The notes under the pieces were generated by a model. It worked only from the letters and a program-made list of their open reading frames with translations, was not told where the DNA came from and ran no database searches. The position numbers and the translations under genes are program-made. Below are positions 43,222 through 44,380 of a DNA stretch of 44,380 nucleotides, piece after piece (the stretch's first letter is position 1; every line of letters begins with the position of its first letter). The stretch is from assembly GCA_030524315.1 (NCBI GenBank), contig JAUNGU010000011.1, forward strand, positions 1 to 44,380, written 5' to 3'. The stretch comes from Peptococcaceae bacterium (lineage in GTDB: Bacteria > Bacillota > Peptococcia > Peptococcales > Peptococcaceae).

Positions 43222-44380
43222 GTGAGCGAAAATCAGAATGTAGAGTGGAAAGAATCATGGCGAGATGAGTATCTTAAATGGATTTGCGGCTTTGCCAATG
43301 CGCAGGGTGGCAGGATTTACATTGGCAAGAAGGATGATGGCACCGTTGTTGGGGTGCGTGATGCCAAAAAGCTCATGGAAGATATTCCGAATAAAATCCA
43401 GAATAAATTAGGCATTATTGCCGACGTCAATCTGCTCATCGAGAATGGTACAGACTACATCGAGATTGTCGTTGCGCCATGGACCTTCCCTGTCAATTAC
43501 GATGGTGAGTACCACTACCGCAGCGGCAGCACCAAGCAACAGCTTCGTGGCAATGCGTTGACAAACTTTCTCATGTCCAGAACCGGCGTGAAATGGGATT
43601 CAGCACTGGTGAATAATATTAGGATCGACGACTTGGACAAAGAAAGCTTTGATATCTTTCGGCGTGAAGCCCTCAGAAGTGGCCGTATGACAAAAGAAGA
43701 TCTGGCTATTTCCAATGCAGAGCTGTTGGACAAGCTCAATCTCATGTCTGATGGCAAGCTCACCAGAGCCGGGGCGCTATGCTTTTATCGTCAAGCAGAA
43801 CGCGTCATCAGCGGCTGCTATGTCAAAATTGGCAAATTCGCAGGCAGCGAGCTTGTCTACCAGGATGAGGTTCATGGCTCGTTGATCCTCATGGCTGATC
43901 GTGTCATTGACCTGATTTATCTCAAATACCTCAAGGCCGCAATCAGCTATCATAAGGAAACACGCGTGGAAACCTATCCCTTTGCGCGCGACGCTGTGCG
44001 TGAAGCGGTCTACAATGCCCTGATCCATTGCAACTGGGCAGATAACATCCCGATCCAAATCCGCATCGAAGATGACGTGATGTACATCAGCAACAGCAGC
44101 CTCTTACCGTTCGGTTGGACAGCCGAAACCTTGCTAGAAGCGCATTCCTCAAAGCCCTTCAATCCAGATATTGCAGGCGTATTCTATCGCGCGGGCTACA
44201 TCGAAAGCTGGGGCCGTGGCATCCAGAAAATATGCGACGCTTGTAAAAGCCTTGGCGCAGATGGACCAGAGTACATCGTTCACGGCGAAGACATCATGGT
44301 CAAATTCAAGGCATTGGCTAGTGCGGTTGTGAAGGATGCTAAAGCATCAAATGATGCGTTGGATGATGCTTTGGAGGATG
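43222..44380 (+). CDS. AlbA_2/HATPase-type putative transcriptional regulator (cut by window end)
   Basis: The frame is open from GTG 43222 to the last base (386 codons, no stop), so the gene is truncated by the window. AAGGAGGTG lies 6 bases before the GTG; an in-frame ATG at 43198 has no good site. The N-terminus (NVEWKESW...FANAQGGRIYIGKKDDG) is an AlbA_2 (Schlafen-like divergent AAA_4) domain. Further on, REAVYNALIHCNW and SNSSLLP match the HATPase_c_4 domain of ATP-dependent-helicase-like proteins, and GYIESWGRGIQKI follows. Members are usually called putative transcriptional regulators or ATP-binding proteins; their function is unsettled. The end beyond residue 370 turns Ala/Asp/Lys-rich. 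Confidence 0.85.
   Translation, partial: MSENQNVEWKESWRDEYLKWICGFANAQGGRIYIGKKDDGTVVGVRDAKKLMEDIPNKIQNKLGIIADVNLLIENGTDYIEIVVAPWTFPVNYDGEYHYRSGSTKQQLRGNALTNFLMSRTGVKWDSALVNNIRIDDLDKESFDIFRREALRSGRMTKEDLAISNAELLDKLNLMSDGKLTRAGALCFYRQAERVISGCYVKIGKFAGSELVYQDEVHGSLILMADRVIDLIYLKYLKAAISYHKETRVETYPFARDAVREAVYNALIHCNWADNIPIQIRIEDDVMYISNSSLLPFGWTAETLLEAHSSKPFNPDIAGVFYRAGYIESWGRGIQKICDACKSLGADGPEYIVHGEDIMVKFKALASAVVKDAKASNDALDDALED

Overview
This window looks like a chromosomal segment of an anaerobic or fermentative Bacillota (a clostridial or Negativicutes-type lineage). The pointers are strong AGGAGG-type ribosome binding sites, many GTG/TTG starts, an FMN riboswitch on ribU, a SAM-I riboswitch on a methionine operon, a three-SLH-domain surface protein, an M16C presequence-type protease and a GlcD/GlcF oxidase. 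I cannot fix the genus from sequence alone. No rRNA, tRNA, IS element, prophage or CRISPR array was seen.

The window is a mosaic. Two A+T-rich blocks (about 190-11064 and 20253-27134) carry three copies of one unusual module: a large cytosolic alkaline-phosphatase-superfamily hydrolase (674, 667 and 685 aa) followed directly by a polytopic anion permease. Each module has a LysR-type regulator nearby. Copy 1 (1309-6165) also encodes an SdsA1-like metallo-beta-lactamase alkylsulfatase homologue. Copy 3 (20253-26159) adds a zinc-ribbon protein, a soluble ABC ATPase with no membrane partner, and an unrecognised 312-aa protein. In all three copies a strong hairpin, of a different sequence each time, sits between the hydrolase and the permease. 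The best reading is a family of uptake-and-hydrolysis cassettes for small anionic esters (phospho- or sulfo-esters); the substrates are unknown.

The rest is more G+C-rich and mostly housekeeping. 11301-19975 holds an M16C protease, mltG with an OatA-like acyltransferase, a glycerol-dehydrogenase-family enzyme, and ribU behind an FMN riboswitch with its terminator. 27335-29955 is glcD-glcF on the minus strand, divergent from a TetR regulator. 30912-33160 is a small unknown gene translationally coupled to ftsH. 33210-34656 is an AAA/DUF4143 ATPase preceded by three inverted-repeat units spaced exactly 32 bp apart, next to its -10 element.

34740-39824 is a complete SAM-I-controlled methionine operon: O-acetylhomoserine sulfhydrylase, MetA with Glu111 (predicted acetyl-CoA specificity), and the MetNIQ methionine importer. 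39899-42358 encodes a secreted beta-helix SLH protein with a leader of about 210 nt containing tiny ORFs and a terminator-like hairpin. The window ends with a flavodoxin-like gene and a truncated AlbA_2/HATPase-type putative regulator.
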